A stretch of 64,000 nucleotides of DNA from Epibacterium ulvae. GTDB lineage: Bacteria > Pseudomonadota > Alphaproteobacteria > Rhodobacterales > Rhodobacteraceae. The notes under the pieces are model-generated. The model did no database searches and was not told the origin of the DNA. It saw only the letters and a program-made list of their open reading frames with translations. The stretch covers positions 186,001 to 250,000 of the forward strand of contig NZ_FMWG01000003.1 of NCBI RefSeq assembly GCF_900102795.1. The letters run 5' to 3'. Below are positions 18,320 through 26,740 of the stretch, piece after piece; within the stretch, counting starts at the first letter, position 1, and each line of letters begins with the position of its first letter. A program made the translations under genes and the position numbers.

Positions 18320-19066
18320 TTATTTGCTGATATCTTTCCAGCGCACCATCTGTCGCATCACCCCATGCAACATCTGCACATCTGCGCGTGTCAGCCGCAT
18401 GCGGCTGAAAAGGTTGCGAAAGACCACACGCATTCCCGGTGCTTTCTCTGGCGGATAGAAAAAGCCTGCCTCATCCAAACGGTCTTCATAATGTTCTACC
18501 AGCTTCTCAACCTCGATATTGCTGGCCCAGTCAGATTTGCCGATATCCAACGTTTCATGCTCAATCTCCTCTGATTGGCGCCGCCACTCATAAGCCGTGA
18601 GCAAAACACACTGCCCCAAATTGAGTGAAGCGTATTCAGGGTTCACAGGGACAGTGATGATCGCATTTGCACGCGCAATGTCATCATTTTCCAATCCTGC
18701 ACGTTCAGGACCAAACATAACGGCAACTTTCTCACCTGCCGCAATTTTTTCAGCAGCCAGTTTCATAGCACCTTCCGGGCTATAGACCGGTTTGATCAGC
18801 TCACGGGGGCGAGCTGTTGTCGCAAACACAAACGTGCAATCGCTTAGCGCGTCGGGCAAAGTATCTGACAACTGTGCCTCATCCAGCAATCGCCCTGCCC
18901 CTGACGACATCGCCACCGCTTTGGGATTTGGCCATCCGTCACGCGGAGCGACAATGCGCATCCGATCTAAACCAAAATTCCACATCGCACGGGCCGCAGC
19001 GCCGATGTTTTCCCCCATTTGAGGACGGACCAAAACAAAAGATGGTTGAGGGGTGTCAGTTGGCAT
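18320..19066 (-). CDS. trmJ: tRNA/rRNA 2'-O-methyltransferase (TrmJ-like, SpoU family)
   Basis: 248 aa from the ATG at 19066, which has a GGAG site 7 nt upstream. A longer frame exists but lacks that signal. It is a SPOUT-type methyltransferase. Conserved motifs are RPQMGENIGAAARAMWNFG (motif 1), VMFGPERAGLENDDI (motif 2) and PVNPEYASLNLGQCVLL (motif 3). TrmJ 2'-O-methylates position 32 of several tRNAs. The TrmJ call over other SpoU members rests on motif form and length. It is divergent from the ThiE-like gene and leads the ctaA transcript. Confidence 0.88.
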   Translation of the reverse strand: MPTDTPQPSFVLVRPQMGENIGAAARAMWNFGLDRMRIVAPRDGWPNPKAVAMSSGAGRLLDEAQLSDTLPDALSDCTFVFATTARPRELIKPVYSPEGAMKLAAEKIAAGEKVAVMFGPERAGLENDDIARANAIITVPVNPEYASLNLGQCVLLTAYEWRRQSEEIEHETLDIGKSDWASNIEVEKLVEHYEDRLDEAGFFYPPEKAPGMRVVFRNLFSRMRLTRADVQMLHGVMRQMVRWKDISK

Positions 19067-19245
19067 CTCATTCTCCGAAAAATCGGTTTTGCTGTAATCT
19101 GCATTGCGTCTTGGGGCAAGGTCTCGCAGGATGATCCGATTGAAAAGCAATGCTGAACGCCTGCAAATCCTTGCACCTTTGGCAAAATACGCTAAACACC
19201 GGAAAATCTAACCGTTATCTTACGCCAAATACAGGAGCGTCTCTT

Positions 19246-19890
19246 ATGTCCAGCCCTGCCGACATCCCTGCCGACACCGCTGAACAGCCGCAGATCTACT
19301 TGATCACGCCTCCAAGTTTCGAATTGGGACGGTTCCCAGAACAGTTGGCACGTGTATTGGATACAACAGAAATCGCCTGCGTGCGATTGGATCTGGCAAG
19401 CCGGGATGAAGATACGCTTAGCCGCGCAGGAGATGCACTGCGGGAGGTAACGATTTCACGCGACGTCGCTCTGGTCATTTCTGATCATCAAATTCTGGCG
19501 GAACGTCTAGGATTAGACGGCGTACATCTTACTGATGCGTCCAAATCAGTTCGCACCGCGCGAAAAGCGCTTGGCGCGGACGCGATTGTTGGCAGTTTTT
19601 GCGGCGCATCAAGCCACGATGGAATGACCGCAGGCGAAGCCGGTGCTGACTATGTTTCGTTTGGCCCTGTTGGGACATCAGGTCTAGGTGACGGCGCAAC
19701 GGCTGAGGTGGATCTTTTTCAATGGTGGTCGCAAATGATCGAGGTTCCGGTTGTCGCTGAAGGCGGCCTCACCGAAGACCTTGTACGAACCCTTGCGCCA
19801 CACACGGATTTCTTTGGTATCGGTGATGAAATCTGGCGTCACGAAAATCCAATTGATGCGTTAAACACGCTTTGCGCAGCAATGCTCTGA
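19246..19890 (+). CDS. ThiE/TenI-like thiamine phosphate synthase family protein
   Basis: 214 aa from the ATG at 19246 with AGGAG upstream. A TIM-barrel of the TMP-synthase superfamily. Characteristic stretches are LVISDHQILAERLGLDGVHLTD, GSFCGASSHDGMTAGEAGADYVSFGPVG and VPVVAEGGLTEDLV. Sequences like this occur in Rhodobacterales outside the main thi operon. No thiamine gene or TPP riboswitch is near, and the pyrophosphate-binding residues are only partly kept, so its role in thiamine synthesis is uncertain. The first 15-20 residues look unstructured. Confidence 0.78.
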   Translation: MSSPADIPADTAEQPQIYLITPPSFELGRFPEQLARVLDTTEIACVRLDLASRDEDTLSRAGDALREVTISRDVALVISDHQILAERLGLDGVHLTDASKSVRTARKALGADAIVGSFCGASSHDGMTAGEAGADYVSFGPVGTSGLGDGATAEVDLFQWWSQMIEVPVVAEGGLTEDLVRTLAPHTDFFGIGDEIWRHENPIDALNTLCAAML

Positions 19891-20041
19891 AAAGTGCCTG
19901 TTGCCTTTGGAAATTTATACGGCCCATAGTTTGAACAAAGGCTCTGTTAATCTGTGAAATTATGGGTTCTGCTAGCTAGAATGCCACAGGTCACAAGACA
20001 GCGTGGGTTGTGAGCATCAATAAAGGCTGCGATAGGAAAAC

Positions 20042-20950
20042 ATGACAGAAGTGAATTCCCAAGATACTCCTCAAATCTTGTGCATTGGCTCCGTCCTTTG
20101 GGACATTGTGGGTCGCTGCGATTCAGAGATGCGGTTTGGCAATGATATGCCAGGACGCATTCGTCGCCTGCCTGGCGGTGTTGCTATGAATATTGCGATG
20201 ACTCTGGCCCGGTTTGGAATGAAGCCTGCTCTTTTAAGCGCCATAGGGCGTGACCCCGAAGGTGATGAACTGGTTCAAGCCTCCAAACAACTGGGGCTGA
20301 ACACAGATTATATCTATCGATCAGATGACCTGCCAACTGACCGGTATATGGCTGTCGAAGGCGCCAATGGGCTGATTGCTGCAATTGCAGACGCTCATTC
20401 TTTGGAAGCCGCTGGTAATAAAATTTTGCGCGCCCTCGAAGATGGCACACTAGGTACCCAAGATCAGCCTTTTAAAGGCCTGATGGCTTTAGATGGAAAT
20501 TTGACGCTGTCTTTGTTGGATCACATTGCCACCAACCCCGCTTTTGCGAAATCCGACCTACGCGTTGCACCAGCCTCTCCTGGCAAAGCAGAGCGCTTGA
20601 GGCCCTTCCTGACCCATACACGCGGCACGCTTTATGTAAATCTCGAAGAGGCTGGGCTTTTGTGCCAAGAAAGCTTTGCTGACAGCGAGGCTGCCGCCAC
20701 CGGTCTTCTGAATCGAGGCGCTGCGCGCGTGCTGGTAACGGATGGCGGACGTAGTGCAACTGAAGCCACAGAATCTGGCAGCGTTACGTTAGAACCTCCC
20801 ACCGTCACGGTAGCGCGCGTTACCGGTGCCGGAGATACATTTATGGCCGCACATATTGCGGCAGACGCGCGTGGTGAAGATCGCAAAACTGCGCTCAATG
20901 CCGCGTTGAATGCAGCAGCAACCTATGTTTCCGGAGAACCTCCGCTGTGA
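20042..20950 (+). CDS. psuK: pseudouridine kinase (PfkB family)
   Basis: 302-aa sugar kinase of the PfkB/ribokinase family. It has the N-terminal GGVAMNIAMTLARFG and the C-terminal GAGDTFMAAHIAA with the catalytic Asp. The specificity follows from context: its stop codon overlaps psuG by 4 nt (GTGA). PsuK phosphorylates pseudouridine and PsuG splits the product to uracil and ribose-5-phosphate, so the pair recycles pseudouridine from RNA turnover. A 151-nt gap upstream should carry the promoter. Alone, the sequence could be any PfkB kinase. Confidence 0.88.
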   Translation: MTEVNSQDTPQILCIGSVLWDIVGRCDSEMRFGNDMPGRIRRLPGGVAMNIAMTLARFGMKPALLSAIGRDPEGDELVQASKQLGLNTDYIYRSDDLPTDRYMAVEGANGLIAAIADAHSLEAAGNKILRALEDGTLGTQDQPFKGLMALDGNLTLSLLDHIATNPAFAKSDLRVAPASPGKAERLRPFLTHTRGTLYVNLEEAGLLCQESFADSEAAATGLLNRGAARVLVTDGGRSATEATESGSVTLEPPTVTVARVTGAGDTFMAAHIAADARGEDRKTALNAALNAAATYVSGEPPL

Positions 20951-21861
20951 TCGAAATCAATTATTCTTCCGAAGTCGATAAGGCCAAAGCCGAAGGCCGT
21001 CCCATTGTCGCCCTTGAAAGCACTATCATCACTCACGGCATGCCCTACCCACGCAATGTGGAAACAGCGCAGTTGGTAGAGCAAGACATTCGGGATGCTG
21101 GCGCAACGCCAGCAACCATGGCGGTGTTAAATGGCATTTTGCATGTCGGGCTGGAACCAGAGCAGCTGCAAGAGCTTGGACAAGCCAAAAACGTGGCAAA
21201 AATCAGCCGTGCAGATATGGCAGCTTGCATCGCCACTGGTGGTACAGGCGCAACCACAGTTGCCGCTACAATGATTGCTGCACGTATGGCTGGAATTTCG
21301 GTCTTTGCTACAGGCGGTATCGGCGGCGTACACAAAGGAGGCGCGACCTCTTTTGATATCTCTGCAGATTTGCAAGAGCTGGCACAGACACCAGTCAATG
21401 TTATCTGCGCTGGCGCAAAGGCAATTCTAGATCTTGAACTGACGCTTGAATATCTTGAAACCCAAGGCGTGCCCGTCATCACCTACGGGCAAGATACCCT
21501 GCCCGCGTTCTGGTCAGCGCAATCTGATCTCACCGCTCCACTGCGCATGGATGATCTAAACGAGATTGCAAAAGCCTACTGTATCCGTCGCGACATGGGA
21601 TTGCCCGGCGGGCAGCTCATTGCGAATCCGATTCCAGTTAAGGCACAAATCCCAATTGAAGAGCTTACTCCCATTTTAGCACAAGCACAGCAAGAGGCGG
21701 ATAAACTGGGTGTCACTGGCAAAGCTGTTACGCCTTTCCTTTTGCAACGAATTTTTGAACTAACTGAAGGGCGTTCACTGGAGGCAAATATTGCTCTGGT
21801 CCGCAATAATGCGAAACTTGCGGCACATTTGGCAAAAGAATTGCACAAACTTACAAAATGA
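20947..21861 (+). CDS. psuG: pseudouridine-5'-phosphate glycosidase
   Basis: 304 aa, the normal PsuG length. It cleaves the C-C glycosidic bond of pseudouridine-5'-phosphate. Motifs typical of the family are ALESTIITHGMPYPRNVETA, GGTGATTVAATMIAARMAGI, ATGGIGGVHKG, FDISADLQELAQTPV, CAGAKAILDLELTLEYLET, and YGQDTLPAFWS. Its start is GTG, overlapping the kinase stop. The nucleophilic Lys is expected in the CAGAKAILD segment. Confidence 0.96.
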   Translation: MIEINYSSEVDKAKAEGRPIVALESTIITHGMPYPRNVETAQLVEQDIRDAGATPATMAVLNGILHVGLEPEQLQELGQAKNVAKISRADMAACIATGGTGATTVAATMIAARMAGISVFATGGIGGVHKGGATSFDISADLQELAQTPVNVICAGAKAILDLELTLEYLETQGVPVITYGQDTLPAFWSAQSDLTAPLRMDDLNEIAKAYCIRRDMGLPGGQLIANPIPVKAQIPIEELTPILAQAQQEADKLGVTGKAVTPFLLQRIFELTEGRSLEANIALVRNNAKLAAHLAKELHKLTK

Positions 21862-21941
21862 TGATCATTTGCGTGCGACCGCCCATTGCTGTTGCGCGCA
21901 ACACTTCATAGTTTGCAAGCGTCCAACGGAATATACGAGCA

Positions 21942-22637
21942 ATGACGACGCCATTTGACGAAGAACCACACAAACGCCCTGGCCTGTTTGCCGGTCTGCG
22001 CGCCTCCTTTCTGACAGGTATTGTCGTCATCGCTCCAGTTGGTTTGACCATCTGGCTTTTATGGAGCGCAACAGGATGGGTGGACGGCGTCGTCCTCCCC
22101 TTGGTACCAGAAACCATTCAGCCCGAGAAATATATCGGTATCAATCTACGGGGTGTTGGCCTCATCATCTTTTTGCTGTTCACCATCATTGTCGGATGGA
22201 TTGCAAAAGGTCTGATTGGTCGCTCGTTGATTAACTTTGCCGAAGGTCTTGTAGATCGTATGCCCGTGGTGCGTACAATCTATTCCGGTATAAAACAAAT
22301 CTCAGAAACGGTTTTTGCCCAATCTGAGCGCAGCTTTGAACGCGCTTGTATGATTGAATACCCCCGCAAAGGGATCTGGGCGATCGGATTTATTTCTACG
22401 ACAGCAAAAGGTGAAGTAGCGGAACAAGTACAGACCACCGGCGATCTTGTCAGTGTGTTTGTCCCAACGACACCCAACCCAACATCAGGGTTTCTCCTTT
22501 ATTTCCCACAGGAAGACGTAATCGAGTTAGACATGAGTGTCGAAGATGCCGCCAAATTGGTAATTTCCGCGGGGCTTGTGTATCCTAATCGAAAAGAAGC
22601 CGATGACGAAGAAAACAATGGTAAACCAAAGAAGTAG
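21942..22637 (+). CDS. DUF502 family inner-membrane protein
   Basis: 231 aa. Two N-terminal membrane helices (about residues 17-40 and 62-86) are followed by a soluble domain. Recognisable DUF502 sequence: LRASFLTGIVVIAPVGLTIWLLW, RSLINFAEGLVDRMPVVRTIYSGIKQI and VFVPTTPNPTSGFLLYFPQEDV. The family is widespread and uncharacterised. The C-terminal tail is charged (Glu, Asp, Lys). It lies 80 nt after psuG on the same strand and may share its transcript. The next gene ends only 11 nt away on the opposite strand. Confidence 0.9.
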   Translation: MTTPFDEEPHKRPGLFAGLRASFLTGIVVIAPVGLTIWLLWSATGWVDGVVLPLVPETIQPEKYIGINLRGVGLIIFLLFTIIVGWIAKGLIGRSLINFAEGLVDRMPVVRTIYSGIKQISETVFAQSERSFERACMIEYPRKGIWAIGFISTTAKGEVAEQVQTTGDLVSVFVPTTPNPTSGFLLYFPQEDVIELDMSVEDAAKLVISAGLVYPNRKEADDEENNGKPKK

Positions 22638-22648
22638 AGCACGCTTTT

Positions 22649-23683
22649 TCAGTTAAACATTGCGTCTAAATCAACTGTCGATCGGTTTCCAATATCCTGT
22701 TTATGGTTTGCCAAGAAATGATCCGCTCGTTTGCGGCCTGCCTCTTTTAAGCGATTTAAGATCTGCGGCACCGGCACCATCTTGGTTGTGACCGAGAGTT
22801 TTCTCATCATCTCATCGTCAGCAACCATGTGAACGAAAACCTCCTGCATGTCGCCCCTTTTAAGCGTCCCGTTTTCGAGCAAACGTTGTACAAAGGAAAT
22901 CGCTCGCAACTCTCTCAACAAAGACGAGTTGAAGCTGATCTCGTTCACTCGATTTTGGATTTCCTGTGGGGACTTAGGTATTTTATCTCTTTCAAGAGGG
23001 TTGATATTCACCACAAGAACATCTGACGGGAACTGCTTGTTAAACAAAGGAAATAGCGCAGGATTTCCAGAATACCCCCCATCCCAATACGCTTCAACAC
23101 GCTGCGTTTTAGGATCCTCAATTTCCACGGCTTGAAACAGGCTGGGAAGGCACGCAGACGCCAAAATTGCCTGAGTAGATATTTCATGCTTCTTAAAAAT
23201 ACGCACTTTTCCCGTTCGGACAGATGTTGCACAGACAAAAAGTGCTGGTCCATCATCACAACAGACCTCTTCAAAATTGAACTTTTCAACAACTGCTTGC
23301 AGTGGGTTCTTATAAAAAGGTCCTAAATGATAAGGTGATGAAAGTTGGCTCATCATATCCATAGGTGTATAGGGAACAAGACGTTCAAATAGGTCAATCA
23401 AGGCCGCGGCATCAACGCCCGCAAACCATTGATGCATACGTTGATCGCGTAGTGCCCCCATCCGCTGCCAAAGCTGATCAAGACAGTGTTTTGCCCCATC
23501 ACGTCCACCATGTGCGATACCTGCTTTGAATGCCGCGCCATTCAAAGCACCTGCCGATGTCCCAGTAATTGCGGCAATTTCCAGATCTTCTTCCTCAAGG
23601 AAACGATCCAACACTCCCCAGGTGAAAGCGCCGTGCGCTCCACCACCCTGCAATGCAAGATTAATACGTTTTTTTACGTTCAT
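22649..23683 (-). CDS. patatin-like phospholipase
   Basis: 344-aa serine lipase with a Ser-Asp dyad. The oxyanion GGGAHGAF (residues 13-20), nucleophile elbow GTSAG (Ser43) and the DGGYSGNP Asp are intact. No signal peptide, so it is cytoplasmic or membrane-peripheral. AAGGG precedes the ATG. It sits 79 nt downstream of bdhA on the same strand. Patatin-like lipases of this type accompany bdhA in many alphaproteobacteria, which suggests a role with 3-hydroxybutyrate or lipid storage, but the substrate cannot be read from sequence. Confidence 0.92.
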   Translation of the reverse strand: MNVKKRINLALQGGGAHGAFTWGVLDRFLEEEDLEIAAITGTSAGALNGAAFKAGIAHGGRDGAKHCLDQLWQRMGALRDQRMHQWFAGVDAAALIDLFERLVPYTPMDMMSQLSSPYHLGPFYKNPLQAVVEKFNFEEVCCDDGPALFVCATSVRTGKVRIFKKHEISTQAILASACLPSLFQAVEIEDPKTQRVEAYWDGGYSGNPALFPLFNKQFPSDVLVVNINPLERDKIPKSPQEIQNRVNEISFNSSLLRELRAISFVQRLLENGTLKRGDMQEVFVHMVADDEMMRKLSVTTKMVPVPQILNRLKEAGRKRADHFLANHKQDIGNRSTVDLDAMFN

Positions 23684-23762
23684 ACCATCAGCCCTTGAGC
23701 GTGGAATACAATATATATATTTTCAAAAGTATCACTCTACTTCAGCATCTTAGCGCACTTAA

Positions 23763-24536
23763 TTAGAGTGCTGTCCAACCACCATCAACGCTCAGCGTTG
23801 TACCTGTAATCTGCGCAGCAGCATCTGATGCAAGAAACACGGCTGTTCCTCCCAATTGCTCAACTGTGGCAAATTCTCTGGAAGGTTGGCGTTCCAACAT
23901 GACTGTTTTTATAACTTCTTCCCGACCCATGTTGTATTTCTCCATTGTATCAGGGATCTGTGCCTCAACCAGTGGCGTAAGCACATAACCTGGGCAAATC
24001 GCATTACAGGTGATTGGCTCTTGTGCTGTTTCAAGGGCAACAGCCTTGGTCATCCCAACAACCCCGTGCTTTGCAGCAACATAGGCCGATTTAAAGGGTG
24101 AGGCAGTCAGTCCATGAGCCGATGCGATATTGATAATCCTGCCCCAGCCAGCCGCCCGCATTACAGGCAATGCAGCGGCTGTCGTGTGAAAAGCTGACGA
24201 CATATTGATCGCAATAATTGCATCCCACTTTTCTGCCGGGAATTCATCAATTGGTGCAACATGTTGAATGCCTGCATTGTTGATAAGGATATCGCAGGCC
24301 CCCGACTTTTCAATCAAAGCGCGACATTCGTCGCCTTTTGACATGTCTGCTTTGATATAACGCGCATCAACCGAGAACTCGTTTGCAATCTCAGCAGCAA
24401 TTTTGTGATCTTCGTCGCGGTCGGTAAACGAGTTCAACACAACATGTGCGCCCGCTTTGGCAAGTTCCCGCGCAACACCCAGACCAATGCCTGAATTTGA
24501 GCCTGTAATTACCGCTGTTTTACCTTTGACCGTCAT
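23763..24536 (-). CDS. bdhA: 3-hydroxybutyrate dehydrogenase (SDR)
   Basis: 257 aa from the ATG at 24536 (MTVKGKTAV), spaced well from AGGGG. Two upstream ATGs exist but lie too close to the ribosome site or lack one. A short-chain dehydrogenase: TGSNSGIGLGVA (NAD binding), NNAGIQH, IINIASAHG, SAYVAAKHG (catalytic Tyr/Lys) and CPGYVLTPLVEAQI, which is characteristic of D-3-hydroxybutyrate dehydrogenases. It oxidises 3-hydroxybutyrate to acetoacetate in polyhydroxybutyrate use. The patatin-like gene follows. Confidence 0.93.
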   Translation of the reverse strand: MTVKGKTAVITGSNSGIGLGVARELAKAGAHVVLNSFTDRDEDHKIAAEIANEFSVDARYIKADMSKGDECRALIEKSGACDILINNAGIQHVAPIDEFPAEKWDAIIAINMSSAFHTTAAALPVMRAAGWGRIINIASAHGLTASPFKSAYVAAKHGVVGMTKAVALETAQEPITCNAICPGYVLTPLVEAQIPDTMEKYNMGREEVIKTVMLERQPSREFATVEQLGGTAVFLASDAAAQITGTTLSVDGGWTAL

Positions 24537-24670
24537 ATTGCTCATTCCCCTAGGCTGCATTTGATGCTAGTGCAGGTTTCCGCGTGCTGCACCTGCAAAG
24601 CAAACGATTTTGCGTGACAGCATGCAAGCCCAATGAGAGATCAGATTAGATTTTCTGAAAGCGCTTCAAC

Positions 24671-24746
24671 AAAAAAAACGCCCGCACGAAGCGGGCGTTG
24701 AGTTATTGAGGCAGGTTTCATACAGGCAAGAAACCTATCGAGCAGT
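24671..24746 (-). ncRNA. candidate small RNA, about 76 nt
   Basis: Predicted from its signals alone. On the minus strand, TTGGAC (24776-24781) and TATAAA (24753-24758) lie exactly 17 nt apart, and a start is expected near A24746. The RNA would form an internal hairpin with arms UAGGUUUC/GAAACCUG (24737 to 24715), a short single-stranded CU/AA-rich linker, then a 9-bp GC-rich stem and eight U residues. No ORF with a start and ribosome site fits inside. This is the layout of an Hfq-type trans-acting sRNA, and hfq is in this window. I do not recognise the family. Confidence 0.62.
24677..24699 (-). terminator. intrinsic terminator of the candidate sRNA
   Basis: A 9-bp perfect stem (AACGCCCGC/GCGGGCGTT) with a 5-nt loop, followed on the minus strand by a run of eight T in all. 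No protein gene on the minus strand ends here: the nearest upstream minus gene is more than 2 kb away. Confidence 0.88.
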
Positions 24747-24752
24747 GATCTC

Positions 24753-24781
24753 TTTATAAGCAATTTCCCCGCTTGGTCCAA
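24753..24781 (-). promoter_or_regulatory. sigma70-type promoter for the candidate sRNA
   Basis: -35 TTGGAC (24776-24781) and -10 TATAAA (24753-24758), 17-nt spacer, minus strand. Each box is close to the consensus (TTGACA, TATAAT). It points away from the binding-protein gene and toward the terminator 54 nt further on. Confidence 0.65.
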
Positions 24782-24861
24782 GCTAAAAGTTTGATTTGTC
24801 CTGCACGCCCAGATAGCCTTGGAAGCTAAGAAAATAAGGGCAGTATGGGATTGTATCCAAA

Positions 24862-26703
24862 GTGACATCAAATTTTTTCCTCCGCAACACCGTCTTTGCC
24901 GTCGGAATCGCCTTGGCTTTAGCTCCAAAATTTGTCTTGGCAGAATCAGCTGGAACGGGTGCAGTCCACGGAATTTCAATGTACGGCACCCCAGCTCTGG
25001 CTGCTGATTTTAACGCATTGCCCTACGCGAACGCTGATGCGCCGAAGGGGGGTAAAGTTGTCTTTGGCAACACCGGTGGCTTTGACACCCTCAATCCATT
25101 CGCACAAAAGGGCAGCGCACCTTGGCAAATGCGGTTTCTGATGGCTGAGAGCCTTATGGGGCGCAGCCAGGATGAACCTTTCTCTCTGTATGGATTACTC
25201 GCTGAAACCATAGAGGTGCCCGAAGATCGATCCTGGGTCGAATTTACCCTTCGTGCAGAAGCACGGTTCTCAGATGGAAGCCCCGTGACGGTTGAGGATG
25301 TCATTTGGTCGTTTGAGACCCTAGGCACCGAAGGTCATGCGCGTTATCGGAATTTCTGGCAAAACGGCATCGAGAAAATAGAACAAACAGGTGATCGAAG
25401 CGTCCGTCTCACATTTGCAGTTGATAACCGTGAATACGCGCTGATTGCGGGACTACGGCCAATTTTGAAGAAATCACAATGGGACGGAAAAGTCTTTGCG
25501 GATTCAGGTTTGAGCGAAGCTCCGATTACAAGCGCTGCATACGTGATTTCCGATTTCGAACCGGGCCGCTTTGTCAAATTAAAACGTAATCCAGATTACT
25601 GGGGCAACGATCTCCCCTTTAGACGTGGAACGCAAAACTTTGATGAAATGCGCATTGATTTATACGGTGATATCAATGTGATGTTTGAAGGCTTTAAGGC
25701 AGGCGCTCTTAGCACCTATCGAGAATTCAATGCTAACACATGGGAAACGGGCTACGATTTCCCACGTTATCTAGATGGTGAAGTTGTGAAATCAGAGATT
25801 CCACATGGTCGCCCTTCCGGCATGACGGGGTTTGCTCTCAACACACGCCGCGAAACACTGTCGGACTGGCGGGTGCGCGAGGCATTGCTGTTGGCTTTTA
25901 ACTTCGAATTTATCAACGAAACCATCACAGGCGGACGTCAAGATAGGATTTCGTCCTATTTCTCAAACTCTGAATTAGGCATGCAAGCTGGCGCAGCTGA
26001 CGGACTGGTTGCTGAGCTGCTCACGCCTTTTCGATCGCACCTCGTACCCGGCGTTATCGAAGGGTATGAACTGCCAGTAAGCGACGGAACAGAGCGCAAC
26101 AGGAAAAACCTCAGGAAAGCGACTAAACTGCTAACGGACGCAGGGTGGAGTGTTCAGGATGGTGTCCTCCAAAATAACAAAGGCGACACATTTGAATTAA
26201 AAGTCCTTTTACGCCAAGGCGATAACGAAATGCAGTCTGTCATGGACATATACGCGCAGGCCCTTGACCGTTTAGGTATTAGCCTTATTCAGGAAGTCGT
26301 TGATAACGCACAATATGTTGAGCGAGAAAGCCTGTATGATTTTGATATGGTTTACATGCGTCGGGATCTTTCCTTAAGCCCCGGAAATGAACAAAGGCTT
26401 TACTGGGGTAGCCAAGCGGCTGATCAGACTGGCGGTAGAAATCTTATGGGCATTCAGAGCAAAGCCGCAGATGCAATGATAGAAACCATGCTAAATGCAC
26501 GCTCTACCGAAGAATTTAATGCAGCAACACGTGCCTTAGATCGGATTCTGACTGCCGGGCGTTATGTATTGCCAATCTGGCAATATGATGTGGCCCGCAT
26601 TGCCCATGACAAAGACCTAACGTATCCCGATTACCTTCCGCTTTATGGAGACCGAGCGACATATTTCATGCCGCATGTGTGGTGGTCGAAAACAGCAGAA
26701 TAA
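24862..26703 (+). CDS. periplasmic oligopeptide-binding protein (SBP_bac_5, YejA-like)
   Basis: 613 aa, start GTG at 24862 as the frame has no ATG before the signal peptide, which probably ends at VLA-ES (about residue 27). It is the periplasmic binding subunit of an oligopeptide-type ABC importer. Features: the YANADAPKGGKVVFGNTGGFDTLNPF start typical of YejA relatives, EFTLRAEARFSDGSPVTVEDV, and a C-terminal PIWQYDVARIAHDK. No permease or ATPase genes follow: the next gene on the strand is 0.9 kb on. So it is an orphan or serves an importer elsewhere. Confidence 0.9.
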   Translation: MTSNFFLRNTVFAVGIALALAPKFVLAESAGTGAVHGISMYGTPALAADFNALPYANADAPKGGKVVFGNTGGFDTLNPFAQKGSAPWQMRFLMAESLMGRSQDEPFSLYGLLAETIEVPEDRSWVEFTLRAEARFSDGSPVTVEDVIWSFETLGTEGHARYRNFWQNGIEKIEQTGDRSVRLTFAVDNREYALIAGLRPILKKSQWDGKVFADSGLSEAPITSAAYVISDFEPGRFVKLKRNPDYWGNDLPFRRGTQNFDEMRIDLYGDINVMFEGFKAGALSTYREFNANTWETGYDFPRYLDGEVVKSEIPHGRPSGMTGFALNTRRETLSDWRVREALLLAFNFEFINETITGGRQDRISSYFSNSELGMQAGAADGLVAELLTPFRSHLVPGVIEGYELPVSDGTERNRKNLRKATKLLTDAGWSVQDGVLQNNKGDTFELKVLLRQGDNEMQSVMDIYAQALDRLGISLIQEVVDNAQYVERESLYDFDMVYMRRDLSLSPGNEQRLYWGSQAADQTGGRNLMGIQSKAADAMIETMLNARSTEEFNAATRALDRILTAGRYVLPIWQYDVARIAHDKDLTYPDYLPLYGDRATYFMPHVWWSKTAE

Positions 26704-26709
26704 GCAGAA

Positions 26710-26736
26710 TTCGAAAGGCTTCTTTTGCCTTTCGAA
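26710..26736. terminator. bidirectional stem-loop
   Basis: A 10-bp perfect stem TTCGAAAGGC/GCCTTTCGAA with a 7-nt T-rich loop sits between the convergent binding-protein gene (ends 26703) and the XRE-cupin gene (ends 26741). The flanking T/A runs are modest. Confidence 0.7.
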
Positions 26737-26740
26737 CGCT

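Larger units (their letters stand above)
24537..24861. other. intergenic region holding a candidate sRNA and the upstream region of the solute-binding-protein gene
   Basis: 325 bases between divergent genes with no convincing ORF. The minus strand carries a complete transcription unit without a coding sequence (promoter at 24753-24781, terminator at 24677-24699). The rest should contain the promoters of bdhA and of the binding-protein gene, but I see no clear operator. Confidence 0.7.
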
